Part shown: positions 18,739-27,637 of the stretch, piece by piece
Layout of the letters: the number at the start of each line of letters is the position of its first letter
Position numbering within the stretch: position 1 is the first letter of the stretch
Assembly: GCF_049319665.1 (NCBI RefSeq)
Contig: NZ_JBMOUD010000016.1
Coordinates: 39,401 to 103,400, forward strand
Reading direction: 5' to 3'
Origin: JBMOUD01 sp049319665
GTDB lineage: Bacteria; Pseudomonadota; Gammaproteobacteria; Enterobacterales; Enterobacteriaceae
Length of the DNA stretch: 64,000 nt
Made by a program: the position numbers and the translations under genes
The notes under the pieces: model-generated
Database searches by the model: none
Told to the model about the DNA's origin: nothing
What the model saw: the letters and a program-made list of their open reading frames with translations, nothing else

Positions 18739-19817
18739 GCATTCTTATCACGTACTGCCAGTCTAGGCAGATCTCGAGCTACTTCTAGTAGGAACCAGGC
18801 CGGCAGTTTTCTGCCTTGTTCATCTTCACCCATTACCGATTGAGCGATTTCCACGCTGATACGTGCCAACGATTTCAGTCGGTCTTTGGCCTGCATCGCG
18901 AGTTGCTTATGGTCACTTTTTAAGGTGTTTTCATCGGCAGGTAACTCTTTATAGAGATACGAGCGGAAAGATTGTGCCAGGAAATAAAGTACGTCGCGGT
19001 CACCAGGTTCCGTAGGCCAGGTGGCATCGCCTTTAATAATGGCGGTGACAGTATATTTCTGGCGAATCTGTTTAATGAAGCCTTTGAAATTCACCGCATG
19101 ATTCGGTGACAACAGGCCATAAGCCAAGGCTTCGAGCATGTGATCATCGATATTTTCACCAAAGGAATGCAATGCATCAGACAACATGTGCCAACTGCGT
19201 GGCGTAGAGAAGGGTTCTTCGTGTTTAGGAGGTTCATTCCACAGCTGATCGGGGCGCAGTTGAATATATTCGACTACCCACGGATGGATACCACTTTCGT
19301 TGATTGCCCACTCCAGCCATTGACGATGATCGGCCCGTAAATGGATATGTACCATACGGTTTATCAGTGCCGATGGCATCGGTTTTACAATCGCGCCATC
19401 TTTAGCGCGGTTACCTGCGCCAATCACAATAGTCCCGGCGGGGAGATGATATTCACCGACGCGTTTTTCTAAAATTAGCGAATAAAACGCTTTTTGAATC
19501 TCATGCGATGAGGCATTCAGCTCATCGAGAAATAACACAAAAGGTTCTGAACGCACGATATTGGCAGGGGGATAAAATCGTGAGCACTGTCCATCGATTT
19601 GCGGAATACCCAGCAAATCCTCTGGCGCGAGCTGGCTGCCCAGCAATGACACACACTCCATCCCCACTTCGTTGGCAAAGCGTTGTATCAGGGCGCTTTT
19701 ACCAATACCTGGCGCCCCCCATAAAAACACCGGGCGTGTGGTGGCAACATTAAGCAAAAAATCGAAGGCCTGCGCAGGGGCAAGCTGGATCGCAGAAAGC
19801 ATAATAGCGTCTCTCAA
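18735..19817 (-). CDS. MoxR-family AAA+ ATPase
   Basis: 360 residues. Walker A is GAPGIGKSA at about 34-42, Walker B is LFLDELN at about 95-101, and GAGNRA near 133 is sensor-1. A C-terminal helical lid follows. It probably acts with the VWA/metallopeptidase-like protein encoded immediately downstream through a 4-bp overlap. No other operon member is visible in the window. The upstream 473 bp has no gene. Confidence 0.87.
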   Translation of the reverse strand: MRDAIMLSAIQLAPAQAFDFLLNVATTRPVFLWGAPGIGKSALIQRFANEVGMECVSLLGSQLAPEDLLGIPQIDGQCSRFYPPANIVRSEPFVLFLDELNASSHEIQKAFYSLILEKRVGEYHLPAGTIVIGAGNRAKDGAIVKPMPSALINRMVHIHLRADHRQWLEWAINESGIHPWVVEYIQLRPDQLWNEPPKHEEPFSTPRSWHMLSDALHSFGENIDDHMLEALAYGLLSPNHAVNFKGFIKQIRQKYTVTAIIKGDATWPTEPGDRDVLYFLAQSFRSYLYKELPADENTLKSDHKQLAMQAKDRLKSLARISVEIAQSVMGEDEQGRKLPAWFLLEVARDLPRLAVRDKNA

Positions 19818-20290
19818 TGACTAAGAATAAAAAAGCCTCATTGTCTCGATAAGCTGACAAGTTTTCACAAGATGATGAGTTGTAACAAGGTAATGACTAA
19901 CGTTCTTTCCGTTAGCTATTTTTGCGCTTAACACGCTTTTAGATGAGCTCTGTCGACGAGAGGGGATGAAGGTTTAACGAGTATTCTGCCGATATTAAAC
20001 ACAAAATTTGCGTACTTTTCAAACTAACTTGCTACTAATTTTTGCTGTGAAGGTATATCACGCTGTTTTCGTGATGTTGAGGGCATAAAAAAGGGGCTAT
20101 TTTGCGACTTCTTTATGTCATTTTTTAGCAAAGGTTATCTATTTTTCGCATTTGTGATTATTAGATAATTCCATAAAAATGGCCGCTACAGAGGTAAAGG
20201 CTTTGTGCATGTTTTGCCTAAAAATTTACCCACCATTTTATCGTTTCCCTGTCGGGAAATAAGTTTGATTCAATCAGGGGAGCGGTTTTA
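19818..20290. other. Divergent intergenic region, no gene seen
   Basis: AT-rich spacer between the MoxR operon and the amino-acid ABC transporter. A short inverted repeat (ATCACG/CGTGAT) lies near 20057-20074. Promoters for both sides are expected but not identified. Confidence 0.4.
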
Positions 20291-21190
20291 ATGAAAATAG
20301 CAAAGGGATTAACCCTTTTAGCCTTAGCTGTGGCGAGCATAAATACAGGATTCGCGGCACAAGTTGCGGTGCCGACCGATAGCTCACTGCATGTCTCCGT
20401 TGACCCAGCACTGAACAAACTTCTGCCTGCGGACATCGTAAAACGTGGTTATATCGTGGCTGGGACTAACCCGAACACACCGCCGACGACCTTCTTCAAA
20501 GAAGACAATAAAACCCTGGCAGGACGTGAGATTGACGTCATGAACGCCGTCGGTGAACGTTTGGGTATCAAAGTGCAATGGCAGGATACCGGTGGTTTTG
20601 ACAATATTATCCCTGGTCTGAAAACCGGCCGTTACGATGTGGCACTGTCAAATATCAACGCCACGCAGACTCGCCTGAAACAAGTCGATTTTATCAGCTA
20701 TTACAACGCCAGCCGTCTGGGCATTATTGCGCGTAAAGATGCCAATATTGCGCCATTCACCAGCTTTGATGCGGTATGTGGCAAACAGGTAGGTGCGGGG
20801 GCAGGAACCACGCAAGTAGGCCGCTTAGAAGAAGCAAGCAAAGCCTGTGTTGCCGCTGGCAAACAACCTATCAATGTGGCCGTATTCCCAGACCGTCCTG
20901 CCGGTGTTCAAGCGGTGGTCAGCGGTCGCGTGCCGATGTTCTTCGGCCCGTATGAAGGCCTGATTTGGCAGGTTAGTCTGATCAAAGCCTTAACGATGAG
21001 CGGTGAAATCAGCGTCAATGATGCGCCAGTTTCTGTTGCCTTGCCGAAAGATTCTGCCCTTGAGCCAGCGGTACAGGCGGCATTGAATTCACTGATTAAA
21101 GATGGCAGCTATCAAAAAATTCTCGATCATTGGAACATCGGCTACGGTGCGCTGAAAGAATCGAAACGTAACCAAGAGATTTTCCAATGA
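20291..21190 (+). CDS. Amino-acid ABC transporter, substrate-binding protein (SBP_bac_3)
   Basis: 299 residues. A Sec signal peptide (MKIAKGLTLLALAVASINTGFA) is followed by a type-II periplasmic binding fold of the polar amino-acid family. GREIDVMNAVGERLG and the D-ALSNIN region are typical. It delivers ligand to the permease and ATPase encoded by the next two genes; its stop overlaps the permease start (ATGA). In context of the downstream M20/GNAT/monooxygenase genes it parallels B. subtilis YxeM, so an S-modified cysteine is a reasonable guess. Confidence 0.87.
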   Translation: MKIAKGLTLLALAVASINTGFAAQVAVPTDSSLHVSVDPALNKLLPADIVKRGYIVAGTNPNTPPTTFFKEDNKTLAGREIDVMNAVGERLGIKVQWQDTGGFDNIIPGLKTGRYDVALSNINATQTRLKQVDFISYYNASRLGIIARKDANIAPFTSFDAVCGKQVGAGAGTTQVGRLEEASKACVAAGKQPINVAVFPDRPAGVQAVVSGRVPMFFGPYEGLIWQVSLIKALTMSGEISVNDAPVSVALPKDSALEPAVQAALNSLIKDGSYQKILDHWNIGYGALKESKRNQEIFQ

Positions 21191-22104
21191 GTCAACATCC
21201 AGACCACACGGATGATTTAAAGATCGTAGGTAAGCGTTATTACGGCCGTTGGTTCAGTGCGTTGGTCGTGCTGCTTTGTGTGATCGGTATGATTCATTCG
21301 ATGGTCAATAACCCCCGCTTCGAGTGGGGGGTGATTGCCGAGAACTTCACCGGTGCGTCTATTTTGCAAGGCGTGTTGATGACGCTGGAACTCACCGTCA
21401 TTTCGGTCGTTCTTGGTTTTACCTTTGGTACGGTGCTGGCGCTGATGCGCCTGTCATCGAACCCGGTACTTTCAACGGTGAGCTGGGCTTATACCTGGTT
21501 CTTCCGGGGCGTGCCGATGCTGGTGCAGTTGTTCCTGTGGTACAACATCGCGGCACTTTATCCAACCCTGTCTATCTACATTCCTGGCCTCGGTGAAGTT
21601 TGGAGTGCGCAAGCTAATACGCTGATCAGTCCGTTTAGCGCGGCGGTGATTGCCTTGGTGATGCACCAATCTGCTTATGCTGCCGAAATTGTTCGTGCTG
21701 GTATTCAAAGCGTGAGCAACGGTCAGCTTGAAGCCGCGCGCGCGTTAGGCTATCGCCCGGCACAAATTTTCCGTCATACCGTATTGCCACAGGCCATGCG
21801 CGCTATCTTGCCTCCGGCGGGTAACGAGATTATCGGTCAGCTAAAAACAACGGCGGTGGTATCGGTTATTTCCCTGCAAGACGTGTTGTTCTCTGCGCAA
21901 ATCATTTATCAGCGTACTTATGAAGTGATCCCGCTGCTGTTGGTGGCGACCTTGTGGTACCTGCTGCTGACCTCGGTATTGTCGGTCGGGCAATATTATG
22001 TCGAGCGCTATTATGGCCGTGGCGTAACCCGCAAAGAAAAACGTAGTTGGCTGCGTGCTGCACCTGCGGCAAATAAAACCGAAGGGAGTGTGACGCATGG
22101 CTGA
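21187..22104 (+). CDS. Amino-acid ABC transporter, permease
   Basis: 305-residue HisM/GlnP-type inner-membrane permease. Five or so hydrophobic helices and an EAA loop around EAARALGYRPAQIFRHTVLPQA (about 181-202) that docks the ATPase. An N-terminal cytoplasmic extension of about 30 residues and a basic C-terminal tail make it longer than usual (about 220-240). A single permease gene implies a homodimer. It overlaps its neighbours at both ends (4 and 8 bp). Confidence 0.87.
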   Translation: MSQHPDHTDDLKIVGKRYYGRWFSALVVLLCVIGMIHSMVNNPRFEWGVIAENFTGASILQGVLMTLELTVISVVLGFTFGTVLALMRLSSNPVLSTVSWAYTWFFRGVPMLVQLFLWYNIAALYPTLSIYIPGLGEVWSAQANTLISPFSAAVIALVMHQSAYAAEIVRAGIQSVSNGQLEAARALGYRPAQIFRHTVLPQAMRAILPPAGNEIIGQLKTTAVVSVISLQDVLFSAQIIYQRTYEVIPLLLVATLWYLLLTSVLSVGQYYVERYYGRGVTRKEKRSWLRAAPAANKTEGSVTHG

Positions 22105-22858
22105 AGCGATTGCTTTACGCAAAGTGACCAAACGCTTTTCTGGCAATACCATCCTTGATGAAGTCAATCTGGATATTCCTGCCGGTTCGGTGACCGTGAT
22201 CCTTGGCCCATCGGGTTCGGGCAAATCGACGTTATTACGCTGTATTAACCATCTGGAAAAGCTCGACGGCGGCACGATTCGTATCGGCGGTGAGCTGGTG
22301 GGATATAAGCAAAAAGGCCAGGCATTGCACGAGTTGAGCAGCAGTGAAATTGCTCGTCAGCGTCGCGAAGTGGGCATGGTGTTCCAGCAGTTTAATTTAT
22401 TCCCGCATCGTACCGTGTTGCAAAACATCATCGACGCGCCAATGCGGGTGAAAAAACAGAGCCGCCAGCAGGCAACCGAGAAGGCTAAAGCATTACTTAA
22501 GCAAGTGGGGCTAGCCAGTCGTGAGGATGCGTGGCCGCAGCAACTTTCTGGTGGTCAGCAGCAGCGCGTGGCGATTGCTCGTGCTCTGGCCATGGACCCT
22601 GGCGTCATGCTGTTTGACGAACCGACCTCGGCGCTCGACCCCGAACTGGTTGGCGAAGTGCTGCAAGTCATCAAACAACTGGCACACTCTGGCATCACGA
22701 TGGTGATCGTCACCCATGAAATCGGCTTCGCCCGCGAAGTGGCTGACAATATTGTCTTTATGGAAGAGGGCAAAATCATCGCCGCAGGGCCAACGCAAAG
22801 CGTGCTAGACGATCCAAAAAACAGCCGAGTCAGAGACTTTATTTCAACAGTTTTGTAG
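22097..22858 (+). CDS. Amino-acid ABC transporter, ATPase (GlnQ type)
   Basis: 253 residues. Walker A GPSGSGKST (about 36), signature LSGGQQQRV (about 150), Walker B VMLFDEPTSALDPE (about 170) and H-loop THE. It powers the transporter encoded by the two preceding genes. Last gene of the operon; the following spacer holds a highly structured repeat (22915-23141). Confidence 0.92.
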   Translation: MAEAIALRKVTKRFSGNTILDEVNLDIPAGSVTVILGPSGSGKSTLLRCINHLEKLDGGTIRIGGELVGYKQKGQALHELSSSEIARQRREVGMVFQQFNLFPHRTVLQNIIDAPMRVKKQSRQQATEKAKALLKQVGLASREDAWPQQLSGGQQQRVAIARALAMDPGVMLFDEPTSALDPELVGEVLQVIKQLAHSGITMVIVTHEIGFAREVADNIVFMEEGKIIAAGPTQSVLDDPKNSRVRDFISTVL

Positions 22859-22917
22859 CGTTGATGACCGAGTCATCGCTGTCATATAGAAACGATTATT
22901 ATATAGCGATAGTGCTG

Positions 22918-23011
22918 GTTCGGTCGCTTATGAGTTGATAAGTAATATGTCAGCGTAGCCGAACGCGCCCGGCAAGGGTTTTAAGGCGAAAACCCTTGCA
23001 TCCCGCGCCTT
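22918..23011 (+). repeat. Structured repeat unit 1 (P1/P2/loop pairing)
   Basis: P1: GTTCGG (22918-22923) with CCGAAC (22959-22964). P2: 11-bp perfect hairpin 22972-22982 with 22989-22999. Its loop AAGGCG (22983-22988) is complementary to CGCCTT at 23006-23011. The same architecture with different helix sequences recurs seven more times in this window. Confidence 0.7.
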
Positions 23012-23055
23012 GCGCTTAGCTTGTCGGGTCGCTGCGCGACTTCCCGCGTTCACGC

Positions 23056-23141
23056 CTTTAGTCGGACGGGGCGGTTTCAACAATCATCCCTGATTGTTCA
23101 ACCTAAATCGGCCATCCTTGGCCGATTTCCCCTGACTAAAG
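23056..23141 (+). repeat. Cloverleaf-like structured region before bisC
   Basis: Outer helix CTTTAGTC (23056-23063) with GACTAAAG (23134-23141). It encloses hairpin AACAATCA/TGATTGTT (23079-23086, 23091-23098) and a perfect 10-bp hairpin AAATCGGCCA/TGGCCGATTT (23105-23114, 23119-23128), plus GGGG/CCCC next to the outer helix. It may belong to repeat unit 1. The phrase GACAAGATGCG at about 23155 also recurs near 42735 and 45237. Confidence 0.6.
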
Positions 23142-23261
23142 TCGTTCACTTGGCCGACAAGATGCGCTTTTAAGTTCAACAAACAGGTCAAAACAAGAAC
23201 CTAACTTACATCTCTAACATTTTCACGGCGCGCTTCGCCCCCATTTCTCCAGGAAATAATA

Positions 23262-25562
23262 ATGACTCAAAAGCCGATGATGCATAGCTCGCATTGGGGG
23301 GCGTTCAGCGCAACCCCGAATGGTGATTCCCTCTCGATTGAACCTTTTAGTGGCGATCCTGATCCTAGTCCGCTGCTGGATAATTTCACCAACGCCTTAA
23401 ATCACCCGATACGCGTAGCTTGCCCAATGGTGCGCCGTGGTTGGCTGGAGAATGGCCCTGGGCCGGATGACAGGCGTGGCGTAGATGACTATGTTCCTGT
23501 CAGTTGGGATGAAGCCTATCGCTTGATTGCGCAAGAGTTGCAACGAGTGGGCGATAGCGCCGGTATTGAAGGTATTTTTGGCGGTTCTTACGGTTGGTCC
23601 AGCGCCGGGCGTTTTCATCATGCACAAAGTCAGGTACACCGTTTTTTAAATACCGTCATGGGCGGTTATGTCCGTTCGGTCAACAGCTACAGTTCGGGGT
23701 CATCGGCGGTGTTATTGCCGCATATTATTGGTGACTTAAACGAAATTGCTCGTCGTGGCGTCAGTTGGCAAGATATTGCAACGCATTCAGAAATTGTGTT
23801 GGCGTTTGGCGGTCTGGCATTAAAAAACTCGCAGGTTGCCAGCGGTGGATTGAGTGAGCATACCGAGCGCGGTTTTATGCAACAAGCTGCGGCGCGTGGT
23901 GCGCGTTTTATTTCTGTTAGCCCGATAAAAAGTGATTTACCGATTGAAGCACAGGGCGAATGGCTGGCGCTACGTCCGGGGACGGATGCCGCCTTCATCC
24001 TCGGCCTGCTGTCGGTTTTAATCGAACACAAGCTAACTGACGACGACTTTTTGCAACAATACTGCGTCGGTTGGGAAGCGATGCGTGCCTATATCCTCGG
24101 TGAGGAAGATGGTCAGGTGCGTGATGCCCAGTGGGCGGCTGAAATTTGTGGCATCGACGCTGACACCATCCGTACGCTAGCGCGAGAACTGCATGGCAAG
24201 CGGGTACTGGTGACGGTTGCCCACGCTTTACAGCGCGCTGAACATGGCGAACAGCCTGTTTGGCTCGGACTGGTGCTGGCAGCAGCATTGGGTCAGCCGG
24301 GGTTACCCGGCGGTGGTTATACCTACGCGCTGGGTGCATTAGGCCATTATGGTAAACATCATAATCTGGTGTCGATTCCGGCTCTGCCACAGGGCAAAAA
24401 TGGTACCGATCGCTTTATTCCGGTGGCACGTATTGCTGACATGCTGCTGCATCCGGGGGAGCGTTTTGATTACAACGGCAAAAGCTATCTCTACCCTGAA
24501 ATCAAGCTGGCTTATTGGGCCGGGGGTAACCCGTTCCATCATCATCAAGACTTAGCCCGCCTGCGCCGCGCGTTTAACCGTCTGGATACGCTGATCGTGC
24601 ATGAGATTGCCTGGACCTCAACGGCCAGACATGCCGATATTGTTTTGCCTGCGACCATGACGTTGGAACGCGAGGATATTGGCGGTGCGCCGACCGACCG
24701 TCATCTAGTGGCGATGCAGCCGGTGGCCGAGCCTTACGGACAGGCTAAAGATGATTATGAAATCTTCAGCGAGCTGGCCCGTCGTTTAGGCAACGAGCAG
24801 GCCTTTACCGAAGGGCGCGATACACGGGGCTGGTTAGCCCATCTGTACGGTCAACTGCGCGAAAAACTTGCCACGCATAACGTATCACTGCCGGAGTTTG
24901 AGACATTCTGGCAGCAAGGCATTCTGGCGTTGCCGCAGTTGCAGGACGGTGGTCGTATGGTCAACGCCTTCCGCGCCGATCCGCAAAAATCTCCGTTGCC
25001 AACGCCGAGTGGCAAAATCGAAATTTATTCAGCAACCATTGCCAGCTTTGATTATAAAAACTGCCCCGGTCACCCAGTGTGGTTAACACCACGCGAGCAG
25101 CCTGATGCTCAGCATCCGTTCTGGCTGATTGCCAACCAACCGGCTACGCGCCTGCACAGCCAGCTCGATTTTGGTGATTACAGCCAGCGTGAAAAACGCG
25201 ATGGCCGCGAAGTAAGCACGCTCAATCCGCTTGACGCTGAACGTTTAGGTATCATGTCTGGTGATGTGATCGAACTGTTCAACCAGCGCGGACACGTACT
25301 CGCCAGTGCGCGAGTCAGTGACGACATCATGCCCGGCGTCATACAACTGCCGACAGGTGCCTGGTACGACCCGGTAGATGCTAGTGCTGCCAGACCGTTA
25401 TGCCGCCACGGCAACCCAAATGTGTTAACTCATGATATCGGTACGTCATCGTTGGCGCAGGGATGCACGGGGCAAATCACCGTGGTGCAGGTGAGGAAAT
25501 ATACCGATGTTGCACCTGCGGTGCGGGCGTTTATTCCACCAAAGGGGATGGTTACGATCTAA
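23262..25562 (+). CDS. bisC: Molybdopterin S/N-oxide reductase, BisC/TorZ type
   Basis: 766 residues of the DMSO-reductase family. GGSYGWSSAGRFHHAQSQ (about 108-125) and NSYSSGSS with probable Mo-ligand Ser144 match the biotin-sulfoxide/TMAO reductases. There is no N-terminal Cys motif for a [4Fe-4S] cluster and no twin-arginine signal, so it is cytoplasmic, like BisC. The C-terminal half has the HADIVLPATM and molybdopterin-binding (RLHSQLDFGDYS) segments. Placed between a transporter and thioether-catabolism genes, it may reduce a sulfoxide such as methionine, biotin or S-alkylcysteine sulfoxide. Substrate is inferred. Confidence 0.85.
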   Translation: MTQKPMMHSSHWGAFSATPNGDSLSIEPFSGDPDPSPLLDNFTNALNHPIRVACPMVRRGWLENGPGPDDRRGVDDYVPVSWDEAYRLIAQELQRVGDSAGIEGIFGGSYGWSSAGRFHHAQSQVHRFLNTVMGGYVRSVNSYSSGSSAVLLPHIIGDLNEIARRGVSWQDIATHSEIVLAFGGLALKNSQVASGGLSEHTERGFMQQAAARGARFISVSPIKSDLPIEAQGEWLALRPGTDAAFILGLLSVLIEHKLTDDDFLQQYCVGWEAMRAYILGEEDGQVRDAQWAAEICGIDADTIRTLARELHGKRVLVTVAHALQRAEHGEQPVWLGLVLAAALGQPGLPGGGYTYALGALGHYGKHHNLVSIPALPQGKNGTDRFIPVARIADMLLHPGERFDYNGKSYLYPEIKLAYWAGGNPFHHHQDLARLRRAFNRLDTLIVHEIAWTSTARHADIVLPATMTLEREDIGGAPTDRHLVAMQPVAEPYGQAKDDYEIFSELARRLGNEQAFTEGRDTRGWLAHLYGQLREKLATHNVSLPEFETFWQQGILALPQLQDGGRMVNAFRADPQKSPLPTPSGKIEIYSATIASFDYKNCPGHPVWLTPREQPDAQHPFWLIANQPATRLHSQLDFGDYSQREKRDGREVSTLNPLDAERLGIMSGDVIELFNQRGHVLASARVSDDIMPGVIQLPTGAWYDPVDASAARPLCRHGNPNVLTHDIGTSSLAQGCTGQITVVQVRKYTDVAPAVRAFIPPKGMVTI

Positions 25563-25670
25563 CCAAGGGGATGGCGTTCGAATCAACGCCGTAGATTAAC
25601 GTTCGACTCAACGTTGGGATTAACGCTGGAATCAGCGTTGCAATTGAAAAGTGTTAGAACGGTGTATTTT

Positions 25671-25760
25671 TCGGTTTTCTGAAATGCAGTGATCATCTCG
25701 GCCCCGTAGCCGAAACCGAGCGAAGGGTTCAAGGCGGAACCCTTCGCCATCCCGCGCCTT
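25671..25760 (+). repeat. Structured repeat unit 2
   Basis: P1: TCGGTTT (25671-25677) with AAACCGA (25713-25719). P2: GCGAAGGGTTC (25720-25730) with GAACCCTTCGC (25737-25747). Loop AAGGCG (25731-25736) pairs with CGCCTT (25755-25760). Confidence 0.7.
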
Positions 25761-26150
25761 TTCAAACCTTTACTACGAGTCCAGCGGAGACCATGTTTCA
25801 GTGGCTTCCGTTATCGCGCAAATGCCAGCCTTCCAGGCTTCCCGCTTGCGGATTCAAGCCAACGATAAAGCTGTTGTCTTTCACCACTCCAGCGGTGGCA
25901 TTTTGAGTGCGCTTAGCGGTTTTTAAATCAACGGCAACAGCACAAACAGAAAGGCAAAGTCTGTTTATCTTTTGACGTTAAAAAGGCTGGTGGCGCACTC
26001 AAAATTTCACTGACGACGCGTTGAGAGACAGCGAGCGTTTTTAGCGAGTAGGCTCGAATCCGAGGAAGGGATGGCGGAGCCATGAAATTTGCGCCTGTCG
26101 CTGTGGCACCTGGAACATAGCCTAATTGGAATCCAATATCACACCATAAA

Positions 26151-26236
26151 AAGGCGTGGGATCGCGAAGGGGGGCGCCACCCCCTTGGCTCGGTTCGGTC
26201 GATAACGTCACATTGAACGCCACATTTGAAGAACCG
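26151..26236 (-). repeat. Structured repeat unit 3
   Basis: Minus orientation. P1: CGGTTC (26191-26196) with GAACCG (26231-26236). P2: 26164-26173 with 26180-26189, nine of ten pairs. The loop GGCG can pair with CGCC of the strand at 26151-26156. Confidence 0.6.
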
Positions 26237-26284
26237 AAAAATACACCGTGCTAACGCCTTTAAATCCCAACGCTGATTCCAGCG

Positions 26285-27637
26285 TTATTCAATCCCAATG
26301 TTGATTCGAACATTAATCAAACTGGTGCTTAATGCCTCACCTATGGCATTCAAATCCGCATCTTGACGCAGCGCACTCCATTTAATTAGCTCCTCCCGGC
26401 GAGCCACCGGTTCCCCCTGAAGATTACTGGCCAATTTGCCAGCAAGATCAAACGGAATGGCTAATGATTCCTGACGCGTGCGGCGGCAGCTGAGCCTTTG
26501 TCCGTCTTGCAGATAAATTGTTACCAGATGAAAACGAATGGCGGGGTTGAGCGCATCCGGCGGGGCGGTTTCATCGGGGGGGCGTTGTACCTTGGCGGCG
26601 AGCGCCATGATCTCTGGGTTGACGTCACCTTCGGCAAAGTCTGGCAGGCGTAGATCGTCGTAAAGCAATATCCCGGCGATAACGTATTCGAGGCTAAAAC
26701 GTGCTTCGATACCGTTGTTCGGTACCCGCACCGAGGCGGCAATGTCCCCGCCGGGTGGGAAGGCGACGTCGATGTGGCTGATGTTTGCCAGCAAGGTTGC
26801 TAAGGATTCTCCGCTGTCGAGCCACTGTTGGCGCAGAACTCGAGTGGCATCCGCAGCGCTATGGGTACCGCTACAGGTCGCATAAGGTTTGAACTCTAAT
26901 CCCGGTGCCACAATGCGCCACGGTTGGCCCCAGTGTTCAATCAGTTTTTCTGGTACATGCTGATTAGCGCTACTGGCAGCCAGAAACGCCTGGATCACAC
27001 CGTCGTGCGCACCGTCGAAACCGGCCAGTGCGAGTTGTGCGGCGCTAACCGCCGTTTGTGCGGCAATACCGGCATGCAGAGGTTTCACCGCTGAACCAAA
27101 CTGTGCGCGCAGACCGCTGGCCTGCGTGGCAGCAATGCCGAGCAATACGGCGGTTTGTTCTGGCGTGGTTGCCAATAAGCGGGCAACGGAGGCTGCCGCG
27201 GCCAGTGTGCCTAAGGTGGCGGTGTTATGGAAACCTTGAGTGTAATGCTGCTGTCCGGCAGCCAGTCCAAGGCGTCCGGCGACTTCTACACCAATCGCAT
27301 AAGCATCAAGAAATTGCTCGGCAGTGGCGCGGGTTTCACCAGTGAGTGCGAACAAGGCGGGTAAAATTACCGTGCTCGGATGCCCGCGAAAATCTGCGTG
27401 GAAATCATCAAAGTCCAGCGCGTGTCCGGCATAGCCGAACAGTAGCGCTTTGCTACGGGCATCATTCTGGTTATAGACGCAACGTAAAGCGGGCAGGCCG
27501 CTATCAGCGACGTGACCCTGTAACACCGGCCAGGTCACCGCGATGAAATCTTGCACGCCTTGGCGCGCTTTTTCGCGGGCCTCGGCGCTGGGTTGTGTGT
27601 TGAGGATTAAATGGGCGAGTTCGGCAGTTAAAGTCAT
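26285..27637 (-). CDS. MmgE/PrpD-family protein (YxeQ-like)
   Basis: 450 residues, mostly helical. YAGHALDFDDFHADFRGHPST (about 69-89) is the MmgE/PrpD core motif, shared with 2-methylcitrate dehydratase and cis-aconitate decarboxylase. The family dehydrates, decarboxylates or epimerises small carboxylates. Last gene of an operon GNAT, M20, MmgE; its ATG directly abuts the M20 stop. The same trio occurs in B. subtilis yxeL/yxeP/yxeQ. The final ten codons (INVRINIGIE) coincide exactly with the end of repeat A, so the native C-terminus may have been replaced. Confidence 0.82.
   Translation of the reverse strand: MTLTAELAHLILNTQPSAEAREKARQGVQDFIAVTWPVLQGHVADSGLPALRCVYNQNDARSKALLFGYAGHALDFDDFHADFRGHPSTVILPALFALTGETRATAEQFLDAYAIGVEVAGRLGLAAGQQHYTQGFHNTATLGTLAAAASVARLLATTPEQTAVLLGIAATQASGLRAQFGSAVKPLHAGIAAQTAVSAAQLALAGFDGAHDGVIQAFLAASSANQHVPEKLIEHWGQPWRIVAPGLEFKPYATCSGTHSAADATRVLRQQWLDSGESLATLLANISHIDVAFPPGGDIAASVRVPNNGIEARFSLEYVIAGILLYDDLRLPDFAEGDVNPEIMALAAKVQRPPDETAPPDALNPAIRFHLVTIYLQDGQRLSCRRTRQESLAIPFDLAGKLASNLQGEPVARREELIKWSALRQDADLNAIGEALSTSLINVRINIGIE

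Larger units (their letters stand above)
25595..26317. repeat. Composite foldback repeat A
   Basis: About 720 bp of non-coding DNA whose ends (25595-25677 and 26231-26317) are inverted copies of each other, including AACGCTGGAATCAGCGTT. Inside are a GCGC-ended unit in minus orientation (25816-25912), one in plus orientation (25993-26094) and two structured units (25671-25760 plus, 26151-26236 minus). There is no transposase. The right end supplies the last ten codons and stop of the MmgE/PrpD gene. Confidence 0.75.

Noticed and set aside
22097..22275. Minus-strand frame overlapping the ABC ATPase start (21841-22275)
   Set aside because: It lies wholly within the two transporter genes and has no ribosome site.
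23995..24555. Antisense open frames within bisC
   Set aside because: They are shadows of the strongly coding plus-strand frame, with no start signals.
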